DNA of 64,000 bases. Origin: Moorella sp. E308F. Lineage in GTDB: Bacteria > Bacillota > DSM-521 > Neomoorellales > Neomoorellaceae. A model generated the notes under the pieces. It saw only the letters and a list, made by a program, of their open reading frames with translations. It was not told the DNA's origin and searched no databases. The DNA is taken from assembly GCF_006538365.1 (NCBI RefSeq), contig NZ_BJKN01000001.1, positions 124,001 to 188,000 of the forward strand. The letters are read 5' to 3'. Both the position numbers and the translations under genes were made by a program. Below are positions 52,691 to 59,904 of this stretch, piece after piece (position 1 is the stretch's first letter; each line of letters starts with the position of its first letter).

Positions 52691-53452
52691 TTGACACGCC
52701 TCGAACGCTTTTTGCTGCCGCTGGCCGGCCCGGCAGCCGCCATAATCATCTGGCAGGCAGTGGCCTGGTCCGGCATCTATCCCAGGTACCTTTTCCCCTG
52801 GCCGGCGGATGTGGTGCTGGGCCTGTCCCAGCAAATCAAAAACGGTGCTCTTTGGGAACATATCGGTGTCAGCCTGTACCGTTTCTCCGGGGGCTATCTG
52901 GCCGCCGCGGCAACAGGTGTGCCCCTGGGGCTCCTGCTGGGCTGGTCGCGGCGGCTGTGGGCTGCTGCTGACCCGCTGGTGCAGGTGCTGCGACCGATAT
53001 CCCCCATCGCTTGGTTGCCGCTGGTCACCCTGTGGTTCGGTATCGGCGATCTGCCGGCTATGGTCATCATTTTCATGGCCGCCTTCTACCCCATCCTGCT
53101 GGGCACCGTAACGGCGGTCAAAAATGTTGACCCGGTGTACCTGAAGGTGGCCCAAAACTTCGGTACCCCCGGGCGCCACATCCTGTGGCGGGTTGTCATT
53201 CCGGCCGCCTTCCCTTACATTACCATGGGACTGCACATCGCCCTGGGTACTGCCTGGGTGTTCCTGGTAGCCGGGGAAATGATGGGGGTTAGATCGGGAC
53301 TGGGTTTTCTCATTATTGATGCCCGCAACAGCATGGAAACCGGGCTGGTGGTGGCCGCCATGCTAATTATCGGCCTGCTGGGTCTCACCATTGATCGGAT
53401 GTTTGCCTGGCTGGAGGGAAAGGCCCACCGCCGCTGGGGCGCAGCGCGATAG
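52691..53452 (+). CDS. NitT/TauT-type ABC transporter permease
   Basis: 253 residues from TTG 52691 (GGAGGAGTG upstream). BPD_transp_1 family with about six helices: GVPLGLLLGWSRRLWAA, QVLRPISPIAWLPLVTLWFG, and the EAA loop KVAQNFGTPGRHILWRVVI. One base separates it from the binding-protein gene. Confidence 0.92.
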   Translation: MTRLERFLLPLAGPAAAIIIWQAVAWSGIYPRYLFPWPADVVLGLSQQIKNGALWEHIGVSLYRFSGGYLAAAATGVPLGLLLGWSRRLWAAADPLVQVLRPISPIAWLPLVTLWFGIGDLPAMVIIFMAAFYPILLGTVTAVKNVDPVYLKVAQNFGTPGRHILWRVVIPAAFPYITMGLHIALGTAWVFLVAGEMMGVRSGLGFLIIDARNSMETGLVVAAMLIIGLLGLTIDRMFAWLEGKAHRRWGAAR

Positions 53453-53464
53453 GAGGTAAGGGAT

Positions 53465-54247
53465 TTGGCAGCAGTAAAGATCGATGTCCAGCATATAAAC
53501 AAGGCCTACACCGACAGTAAGGGGCAACGCCGTCCGGTACTGGTTGACATCCAACTTCAGGTGCAGGACGGCGAATTTCTCTGCCTGCTGGGTCCCAGCG
53601 GATGCGGTAAAAGCACCCTGTTAAGCATCATGGCCGGGTTTGAACGGTCCGACCAGGGTCAGGTGCTGATTGACGGGCGGCCGGTAACCGGACCGAACCC
53701 TCGTTACATCACCATTTTTCAAAACTACGGCCTGTTTCCATGGCGCACGGTGCTGGGCAACGTGGAATACGGCCTGGAGGTAAAAGGGGTGCCCGCCCCC
53801 CAGCGGCGCGCCACAGCTATGGAGTATATTCGCCTGGTAAAACTGGAATCATTTGCTTACCACCACCCGCACCAGCTATCCGGGGGCATGCAGCAGCGGG
53901 TAGCCCTCGCTAGAGCATTAGCGGTAGACCCCGATGTTATTTTTATGGATGAACCGTTTGGCGCGCTGGATGCCATCACCCGCATCCAAATGCAAGAGGA
54001 ATTGGTGCGTATCTGGCAGGAAAAACAAAAGACCATCGTCTTCGTCACCCACGATATTGACGAGGCGGTCTTCCTGGCGGACCGGGTAGTACTTTTTACC
54101 GCCCACCCGGGCCGGATTAAAAATATAATCCCTGTTGATATCAGCCGGCCCCGGGATCGCAGCCGCTCAGATTTTGCTGACCTGCGGGACCAGATCTTCA
54201 CTGCCTTCCAGATGAAACACAAGGAAGAATTGGAATACTATATCTGA
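53465..54247 (+). CDS. NitT/TauT-type ABC transporter ATPase
   Basis: 260 residues from TTG 53465 with AGGAGGT 8 bases upstream. Walker A LLGPSGCGKSTLLSIMAGF, Q-loop FQNYGLFPWRTV, signature LSGGMQQRVALARAL, Walker B DVIFMDEPFGALDAITR and H-loop FVTHDIDEAVFLADRV are intact. It completes the three-gene importer after cooS. Confidence 0.94.
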   Translation: MAAVKIDVQHINKAYTDSKGQRRPVLVDIQLQVQDGEFLCLLGPSGCGKSTLLSIMAGFERSDQGQVLIDGRPVTGPNPRYITIFQNYGLFPWRTVLGNVEYGLEVKGVPAPQRRATAMEYIRLVKLESFAYHHPHQLSGGMQQRVALARALAVDPDVIFMDEPFGALDAITRIQMQEELVRIWQEKQKTIVFVTHDIDEAVFLADRVVLFTAHPGRIKNIIPVDISRPRDRSRSDFADLRDQIFTAFQMKHKEELEYYI

Positions 54248-54284
54248 ACGCCTGTAATGTGGTATACCGGTGCACTTTAAGATT

Positions 54285-54313
54285 AAAGGCTCCGTCCCTG
54301 GTGGCGGAGCCTT
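54285..54313. terminator. Convergent terminator
   Basis: AAAGGCTCCG (54285-54294) and CGGAGCCTTT (54304-54313) form a perfect 10-bp stem between the plus-strand ABC operon and the minus-strand DUF1540 gene. Confidence 0.82.
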
Positions 54314-54319
54314 TAACTC

Positions 54320-54490
54320 TTACTTTTTCATGGTAATAGTATGTCGGGGGACAAAAGTTCCACATGCCGTATCGTCGGATACAGTAATCATGTGATCCAT
54401 AGCTGTCGGGCGAACCTGGATACTGGAGGCCTTGCACTCGCTTCCTTCCTGGTAAAGGCAATCGTCTACCGAGCACTTGATACGGGGCAC
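54320..54490 (-). CDS. DUF1540-like small cysteine protein
   Basis: 56 residues from GTG 54490 with GGAGG 8 bases upstream. It begins MPRIKCSVDDCLYQEGSECK, then ASSIQVRPTAMDHM, and ends DTACGTFVPRHTITMKK. The CxxxxC, C and C spacing resembles DUF1540 proteins, which may bind metal through these cysteines. Function is unknown. Confidence 0.8.
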   Translation of the reverse strand: MPRIKCSVDDCLYQEGSECKASSIQVRPTAMDHMITVSDDTACGTFVPRHTITMKK

Positions 54491-54576
54491 TACTATCACC
54501 TCCTCCGCTAGAGATAGAATACCCTTTAAAGGTTAATTTATACACAAAAATACCCGTCAACTCCGGGAGCAAGCTG

Positions 54577-54699
54577 CTAAGTCATGAAGCCTGCCGTAAT
54601 GACGGCTAATAATATACTTTCCGGCAGGGCAGGTGCCACCCGGAGAACAGCCAAGCCGGCCATTAACGCCAGGCCTGAACCCAGGAGAATGCCGGCCAG
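54577..54699 (-). CDS. Possible tiny membrane protein
   Basis: Forty codons reading LAGILLGSGLALMAGLAV and then LRVAPALPESILLAVITAGF-MT. The hydrophobic profile suggests one or two membrane helices. There is an AGGAGG upstream, but the only near start is CTG 54699; ATG 54663 would give 28 residues. No ATG, GTG or TTG start with good spacing exists, so this is tentative. Confidence 0.3.
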   Translation of the reverse strand: MAGILLGSGLALMAGLAVLRVAPALPESILLAVITAGFMT

Positions 54700-54784
54700 T
54701 GAGGAACCTTTTCCTCCTGGCCGGGTATATATCCCGCCGGCCGTGAAGTTTCACGCCGCTCACGTTAAATACATAGCCATAATG

Positions 54785-55975
54785 TTATTCCCTTGCCGAG
54801 AAGCTTCGGTCATTCCGCCGTTGATACATCACCCCGCCTATTGCCATCGCCAGGAGAATTATTTGTGGGAAAAGGGTCTGCCAGGTGGGGTAAATCCCCA
54901 GGAGGTCTATTGCTGGAACGCCCGGTACAGGCGTTACGCCTACAAATCCGGCTTCCTGCAGTTCTTTAACGCCATCGCCGGCAAAAACAAAAGCCAGGTA
55001 GTAAAGCAGGAGGCTGGTGCCCAGGAAGAAAGGCTTCATGGGTATCTTTAAACTCCCGTAACGGACCAGCAGAAAGACGGCGACCAGGGCCACACAACCC
55101 AGGGCAAAGCCCAGCCAAATCATACCTGTAGCGCTACCGGTGTTACTTAATAAGGCCTGGTAGAAGAGAACCGTTTCCGCTCCTTCACGGTAGACGGCCA
55201 GGAAAGCAGCGGCCCCCAGGGCCAGGGTGCTGCCACTGCTCAAAGAGTCCTGAACTTTATCTTCAATATAACGTTGCCAGGCTTTTGTTCCGGCCTTCCC
55301 TACCATCCAGTGGCTGACGGAGAAAAGGACTACTGTTGCCAGCAGCATGGTTATGCCTTCCAGGACTTCCTGGCTGGCACTGCTGACTCGAAAGACTATT
55401 TGTAAGGCTATGGCCGTCACGAGACTGGCCAGCACAGCCAGGACGGAGCTGGAGTAGATAGTACCTACTTTGTGGCCGTTACCTGATTTGATCAGGTAGG
55501 CGATTATGGCACCGATGATCAGGATAGCTTCAAAGCCTTCGCGGATTAAAATAAGAAAGGATGAAAGGAATATCTCAAATGGGTTTTGTTCCGTACCGTC
55601 CAGCCGGGCAGCATCTTCCCGCAGCATCACAACCAGTTCCCCGATGGCCCGTTCAACCTGGGCAACGGGCATCTGGTTAGTCATCATCTTTTTAATGTTG
55701 CTAAACTCATCTTCCAGCATGGCAGCCCGGCGACCTGAAATGTTGGAGAGTATCGCCCTTTCCATGCCTTCCTTTTCAAATAAGTCAAAGTACGCATCGT
55801 TAACCAGTCCTTTGGCCTTCTCTATATCTCCCTGCCGGTAGGCATTGAGGGAATGCTGCATCACATCCTCTATATCGTGTGCAACTTTTTTCCATGCTAT
55901 TGCCGCCAGGCCCGTGCGTTGCCAGGCCAGGATAAGTATCAGTAACACCAGAATGGTTAGCAACACTCGACGCAT
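54785..55975 (-). CDS. FTR1-family iron permease
   Basis: About 396 residues from ATG 55975 (MRRVLLTILVLLILILAW signal/anchor; AGGGAT upstream). Earlier in-frame Met codons give an implausible basic N-terminus. After an extracytoplasmic helical region (about 30-130; HDIEDVMQHSLNAYRQGDIE) come seven membrane helices with both FTR1 REGxE motifs, LIREGFEAILIIGAII and YREGAETVLFYQALL. It imports Fe(III) or Fe(II). Two Fur-type boxes upstream imply iron repression. No EfeO/EfeB partners are adjacent. Confidence 0.9.
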   Translation of the reverse strand: MRRVLLTILVLLILILAWQRTGLAAIAWKKVAHDIEDVMQHSLNAYRQGDIEKAKGLVNDAYFDLFEKEGMERAILSNISGRRAAMLEDEFSNIKKMMTNQMPVAQVERAIGELVVMLREDAARLDGTEQNPFEIFLSSFLILIREGFEAILIIGAIIAYLIKSGNGHKVGTIYSSSVLAVLASLVTAIALQIVFRVSSASQEVLEGITMLLATVVLFSVSHWMVGKAGTKAWQRYIEDKVQDSLSSGSTLALGAAAFLAVYREGAETVLFYQALLSNTGSATGMIWLGFALGCVALVAVFLLVRYGSLKIPMKPFFLGTSLLLYYLAFVFAGDGVKELQEAGFVGVTPVPGVPAIDLLGIYPTWQTLFPQIILLAMAIGGVMYQRRNDRSFSARE

Positions 55976-56163
55976 TATCCCTACCCACTTTCTGTCAAGA
56001 TTCTTTACTATTGCCCGTAGAGCCATTAAGCCGGCCGACCACGGGTAGTTTGGCCCAAAACTTCTTTTGCCGGTGTGAAGGCGGCGCCTTGGCCGTTGGC
56101 GGTCATAACAGGAAAAACAATGCCGCCAGCAAAGAAAACGCCGGGCCATGGGTTTTTGCCTTA

Positions 56164-56296
56164 ATTGATATTGATTATCAATCTCATTGTAAAAATATAA
56201 AGCCTGACATAATCTATGTTAAAATGGCTTCATGTTTAAAAATCTCAATCTCAGGCTCACTTTGATATCACCTCTCATTGATAATGATTTTCATTC
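56164..56296 (-). promoter_or_regulatory. Two Fur-box-like operators upstream of the FTR1 gene
   Basis: ATTGATATTGATTATCAAT (56164-56182) is an almost perfect 19-bp palindrome. TTGATAATGATTTTCATTC (56278-56296) closely follows the GATAATGATAATCATTATC consensus. Both lie in a non-coding stretch (about 55976-56563) that contains no other gene I can support. Confidence 0.8.
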
Positions 56297-56443
56297 TTTA
56301 CGTTACTAATTATATTTACCACTCCTGCCAATGTCAAGCTATCAGATAAAAACACTTTTATTTAAGGGGCGACTTGTCGAGAGCAGGTATGATAATGGGT
56401 ATACCTGAAAAGTTATTTTGTGGGCGAGAGCCGAGTATTCCAG

Positions 56444-56490
56444 AACGGGATTAAAACAAAAACAGGCGTAAGCAGTTGCCAATACGCCTG
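56444..56490 (-). terminator. Terminator after the lipoprotein gene
   Basis: CAGGCGTA (56463-56470) and TACGCCTG (56483-56490) form an 8-bp stem; on the minus strand it is followed by TTTTTGTTTTAAT. Confidence 0.8.
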
Positions 56491-56563
56491 CTAATTGCCT
56501 GCAATATTGTTGTCTTAAAACCGGTGGTCTGCTTTTCCGTCCGGATTAAAAGGACAACTGGCC

Positions 56564-57244
56564 CTATAATTCCCATTTAAACTCGCGTACTGGTACACCA
56601 CCTAGGTTATTGATACTTAAGGTTAACTCTCTTACAGGTTCGTTGGCAGGAACTTTGAAACGGATCATGCCTTCCGGATGATGGAAATCCTGGTATACAA
56701 ATTCCCAGGTGCCCTGGCCGGCATCGCGACCGTTGACCTTTAAAGACGTGTTTCCGCTAAAGTTAAATTCCATCAGGTTGCCGGAATGGGCTGTCAAAGC
56801 TATATTAAAAACAAAGTTGGTAGCCAGGTCCTTCTCCTCCTCTGGAGTCAATATTTGTCCAAGGGCTTGCAAATATTCAGGTGTTAACCAGATAACTTCA
56901 ACCTCAATCCCGCCCTGGAAATCCTGACGTTCATAAAACCTGGTATCAGAAGGCCTGCCGGGTAGCGGCGACCGATTACCTGGCGGCTTTTGACTCTTAT
57001 CCTGGTTATTTTGGTCGGGGTTAGTTTTCGGCTGGCTTGCGGTGGCCGCTGTCTTTTCTTCTCCGGCCTGACCTGTCCGGGAATTTTCCGGGGCATTTGT
57101 TCCTCCAGTATTTACCTGCTCCTGGGAAACCCGGGGTACTTCTTTAACTTCTTTTTTGCTCTGTCCGCAGCCAGACAGGAAGACAGCTATCACGATAACG
57201 GTACTAGTAAAAATTATAAATAATAGGCTTCTGTGCTTTTTCAT
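56564..57244 (-). CDS. Lipoprotein of unknown function
   Basis: About 226 residues from ATG 57244 (GGTGGAG 6 bases upstream). A lipoprotein signal ending AVFLSGCGQSKKE is followed by a polar low-complexity linker of about 75 residues (rich in Gln, Asn, Lys, Pro). A beta-rich C-terminal domain follows (GGIEVEVIWLTPEYLQALG, FVFNIALTAHSGNLMEFNF, VREFKWEL). I do not recognise the domain. Six bases... the neighbouring 167-residue membrane gene ends 18 bases upstream, so they are probably one operon; both lie in the copper region. Confidence 0.7.
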   Translation of the reverse strand: MKKHRSLLFIIFTSTVIVIAVFLSGCGQSKKEVKEVPRVSQEQVNTGGTNAPENSRTGQAGEEKTAATASQPKTNPDQNNQDKSQKPPGNRSPLPGRPSDTRFYERQDFQGGIEVEVIWLTPEYLQALGQILTPEEEKDLATNFVFNIALTAHSGNLMEFNFSGNTSLKVNGRDAGQGTWEFVYQDFHHPEGMIRFKVPANEPVRELTLSINNLGGVPVREFKWEL

Positions 57245-57262
57245 TGCGTGCTCCACCTTCCT

Positions 57263-57766
57263 CTACCTGGCAACTGGAGGTACCGTAATTTTGGCCGCCA
57301 CCCGTGATGGCCAGAGGTTATTTCTGGCGATGATCCGTAACATAAGATAAATACCTAGCAAATTGATACTGATACCCAGCCACATAAGAGGATATCTGTA
57401 CTGTTCAAAAAAGATTGCCGCCCCAGAAGCACCAATAACAGGTAACAAGTCCCCAACGTGATGCAGGCAGCAAGCCAGCATGGAAACTGTCGAGGTACCG
57501 GTGCCCGAAGCAGCCACTGCACCTGCACCACCTACCCGCACCAGTTTTTGTAGTTGCCGGATATAGACAAAAAGGCCTACCTGAATCCCAAACCCGACCG
57601 CAATGGCCCCAACATAAAAGCGATCCTGCCTCAGGAGTTCAAGGCTATGTTGCCATGAACGGGAGCTGATACCAACCAGCAAAAAATAGAAAGCCATTAA
57701 GGCGAGGGCCGCTATGATTCCGGTTATTACTGCTGATTTTAAGCCCAAGTTTTTAGCTGCACTCAT
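57263..57766 (-). CDS. Four-helix membrane protein with CCLHH motif
   Basis: 167 residues with about four membrane helices (AVITGIIAALALMAFYFLL, YVGAIAVGFGIQVGLFVYI, LLPVIGASGAAIFF, YPLMWLGISINLLGIYLML). Between helices 2 and 3 is SMLACCLHHVGDLLPV, whose adjacent Cys-Cys and His-His could bind a soft metal. This resembles small membrane proteins found near mercury or copper genes. Function is not known. It is divergent from the copper-type promoter at 57956. Confidence 0.7.
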   Translation of the reverse strand: MSAAKNLGLKSAVITGIIAALALMAFYFLLVGISSRSWQHSLELLRQDRFYVGAIAVGFGIQVGLFVYIRQLQKLVRVGGAGAVAASGTGTSTVSMLACCLHHVGDLLPVIGASGAAIFFEQYRYPLMWLGISINLLGIYLMLRIIARNNLWPSRVAAKITVPPVAR

Positions 57767-57932
57767 TCAACCGCCCCCTGTAGTAATATTGTTGCCTCTA
57801 TTGTAGCTGCTAATTGTGATATGTTTTTGATGTAAAATAGAAGATAGTATAAAGACTCCTTACAACGGTAAAAGGAATTAACCCTGCCTTTAAAATGAAC
57901 CCACCCGGCGGGACCGATATGATGTGCTAAGA

Positions 57933-58010
57933 TTTTGTAGTTTTTGTGAAGTTCCTTGACACCGGATAGCTTGATAAATATAATCGGCATAGGATACCGG
58001 TGGTGGGTAG
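57933..58010 (+). promoter_or_regulatory. Copper-type promoter/CsoR-like operator module, copy 1
   Basis: TTTTGTAGTTTTTGTGAAG (57933-57951), TTGACA (57956-57961), a 17-base spacer, TATAAT (57979-57984) and GATACCGGTGGTGGGTAG (57993-58010). The last element resembles CsoR operators (TACC/GGTA arms around a G/C-run). All elements recur before copA (copy 2). Confidence 0.8.
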
Positions 58011-58019
58011 TCGAAAGCG

Positions 58020-58421
58020 ATGGGGGTATACAAAGTGGAACCAGCTAAAGTCATGGAAATCTTAGAACAAATTACTTCCCAACGGATTTATATTGAAGCT
58101 GATGAACTGGATGAACTTTTGCAGAACGGGCCGTGTGCAAATATGGTCATCTTGGATATCCGTAATGCTGAAGCCTTCCAAGCAGTAAGAATAAGATATT
58201 CCTGGAATCTACCCTGGGATCAAATTGGCGTTGCCCTGAAATCCATTCCTCAAGACAAGACTTTGCTACTTGTCTGTAATACCGGACAGAGAGCCTCACT
58301 GATAGGGTCTCTGCTAACCCTGTTAGGATATAGAATTGCTATTCTTCATGGTGGTATTAACGAGTATATCGATCTGAATGGAGCGTTTCTGGAGAGATCA
58401 CCTGTTAGAAAACTGGCGTAG
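58020..58421 (+). CDS. Rhodanese-domain protein
   Basis: 133 residues. Rhodanese fold with VILDIRNAEAFQAVRIRYSW, NLPWDQI and the active-site loop VCNTGQRASLIGS, where the Cys would carry persulfide. GTG 58035 is an alternative start after a GGGGG tract. A single-domain rhodanese behind a CsoR-type promoter resembles the sulfur-transfer genes of CstR/CsoR regulons, so it may manage sulfur stress linked to copper (inference). Confidence 0.85.
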   Translation: MGVYKVEPAKVMEILEQITSQRIYIEADELDELLQNGPCANMVILDIRNAEAFQAVRIRYSWNLPWDQIGVALKSIPQDKTLLLVCNTGQRASLIGSLLTLLGYRIAILHGGINEYIDLNGAFLERSPVRKLA

Positions 58422-58528
58422 GACGAAAGTTGCCCCAGGGATCGCACCAGAAAGTGGCCCGGTAACGAGGTAACAGGGAGAAACATTTAGATGCCGGCAC
58501 GAAGATGCTAAAGTTAGAGGGGTAGCGA

Positions 58529-59404
58529 ATGCGACGGGTACTTTTTTCTTTAGGTCCCTTGCCAATAAACACTTTCGGTTTTATGATCGCTCTGGGCGTC
58601 CTGGCAGCCGTCTTTATCATTTTACGGGAGGCCAGGCGGAAAGGATTAAACGAAGATAAGGTCCTTGATTTTACTTTATTGGCCCTTATTTTAGGTATTA
58701 TCGGCGCCCGGGTCGGCTACGTAGTTATTGCCGATCCCGTCTATTACTGGCAAAATCCATGGCAATTCTTCCACCTCCAGGCTGGCGGTCTTTCCATCCA
58801 GGGAGCGCTGGTCGGGGGCGTATTAGCGGGCCTAATCTTTTGCCGACGCCAGCGCATACCCTTCTGGCGGTTGGCCGATATTGTTGCACCAGGACTGGCC
58901 CTGGGAATTGCTATTGGCAGGGTAGGTTGTGACGTTTTCGGCCGCCCAATGGGCAGCGCCTGGCCCTGGGGGGTTATGGTCAACGGGCAACTGCTCCACC
59001 CGGCCCAGGTCTATGAGTTTATCCTCGACTACCTCCTTCTCTTCTACCTGTGGCGGCGAAGGAAGAAAATTACCTATGAGGGCCAGCTCTTTATCCACTT
59101 TATTATCCTCTATGCTGCCATCAGGGGACTAGTAGAGTTTGTACGTTACAACCCGCTGGTGTTAGGCCCCCTGTCCGTAGCCCATGTGACCAGCCTGGTG
59201 TTTATTGCTACTGCCGCCCTGGCCGGTATGATCTTGAAGAAACGTACCAGACCGCCGGAAAACTCCGACGCTCCCGTGGTGGACGCCACAGCTGAACTCC
59301 GAGGCCTGGTAGCAGCTATAGAAGACCGGCTTGCGGTGCAACTTTTAGTCCTGGTTTTGCTGATTGGTCTGTCCCTCACAGTCTTTTATAGCCTGGGACC
59401 ATAA
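58529..59404 (+). CDS. Diverged prolipoprotein diacylglyceryl transferase (Lgt) homologue
   Basis: 291 residues with about seven membrane helices. Lgt features: PINTFGFMIALGVLAAV, GIIGARVGYVV, LQAGGLSIQGALVGGVLAGL, HPAQVYEFILDYLLL and the C-terminal RGLVEFVRYNP. The signature GRxGNFxNGE is altered to GRVGCDVFGRPMG, and the usual His of SxHGG is Gln (SIQGA). It may be a paralogue with changed substrate or activity. It lies 107 bases after the rhodanese gene. Confidence 0.8.
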   Translation: MRRVLFSLGPLPINTFGFMIALGVLAAVFIILREARRKGLNEDKVLDFTLLALILGIIGARVGYVVIADPVYYWQNPWQFFHLQAGGLSIQGALVGGVLAGLIFCRRQRIPFWRLADIVAPGLALGIAIGRVGCDVFGRPMGSAWPWGVMVNGQLLHPAQVYEFILDYLLLFYLWRRRKKITYEGQLFIHFIILYAAIRGLVEFVRYNPLVLGPLSVAHVTSLVFIATAALAGMILKKRTRPPENSDAPVVDATAELRGLVAAIEDRLAVQLLVLVLLIGLSLTVFYSLGP

Positions 59405-59489
59405 GATCTCCATGCCGCAAACTATAGACAGGATAAAACATGTTCTAGTACAATTTTATATAGGCTACCACCACGAGGAGGGATCAAAA

Positions 59490-59546
59490 TTGACCAGGAA
59501 GCGCTGGATGCTGAGGGCAGTTGCCCATTGCAAAGAAGGCTGCTGA
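59490..59546 (+). CDS. Possible 18-residue peptide
   Basis: TTG start with GAGGAGG 8 bases upstream encodes MTRKRWMLRAVAHCKEGC and stops at TGA, with TAG two codons later. The strong ribosome-binding site and the terminator 50 bases downstream suggest it may be translated. The HCxxxC tail could bind metal. It could be a leader peptide or a gene remnant. Confidence 0.35.
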   Translation: MTRKRWMLRAVAHCKEGC

Positions 59547-59596
59547 ATTTAGTCCCGGGCATGACGTTAAACTGCCCAGTTGAAACCAAGGAGCCG

Positions 59597-59634
59597 GCCT
59601 TCCCCTTCCCTAAAAGAAAGGGGAAGGCTTTTAT
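59597..59634 (+). terminator. Terminator before the copA promoter
   Basis: GCCTTCCCCTT (59597-59607) and AAGGGGAAGGC (59618-59628) form an 11-bp stem followed by TTTTAT. Confidence 0.9.
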
Positions 59635-59751
59635 AATGCACCGGACAGGACGGCTAATCACCCAAAAAGGAAGGTGTTATTTGCAATAGATTTCAATAGA
59701 CTTAATCGCCCGGGAAATTGTAACGCCGGTTGGGAAAAACGCCCAAAAAAA

Positions 59752-59830
59752 TTTTGTAGTTTTTGTGAAGTTCATTGACAGTATGTGGCCATCAAAATAT
59801 AATCAAGATAAAGATACCGGTGGGGGGTAG
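59752..59830 (+). promoter_or_regulatory. Copper-type promoter/CsoR-like operator module, copy 2 (copA)
   Basis: TTTTGTAGTTTTTGTGAAG (59752-59770), TTGACA (59775-59780), a 17-base spacer, TATAAT (59798-59803) and GATACCGGTGGGGGGTAG (59813-59830). It matches copy 1 element by element with identical spacing. The operator overlaps the initial transcribed region, suiting repression. The CsoR gene is not in the window. Confidence 0.85.
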
Positions 59831-59904
59831 ATTAAATGTTGACCTAGCCGGCAAGACTCATTTTATCTGATATTTTATAATCACTTACCCGGTGGTGAAA
59901 AATA

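Noticed and set aside
54557-54763. A 68-codon minus-strand frame of basic composition
   Set aside because: No recognisable features; an overlapping frame encodes a more plausible hydrophobic peptide, itself only tentative.
57763-57990. A 75-codon minus-strand frame
   Set aside because: It overlaps the copper-type promoter module on the other strand and has no ribosome-binding site or domain.
59490-59546. The TGA ending the 18-residue peptide as another selenocysteine codon
   Set aside because: A TAG stop follows two codons later and no hairpin like the cadA one is present.
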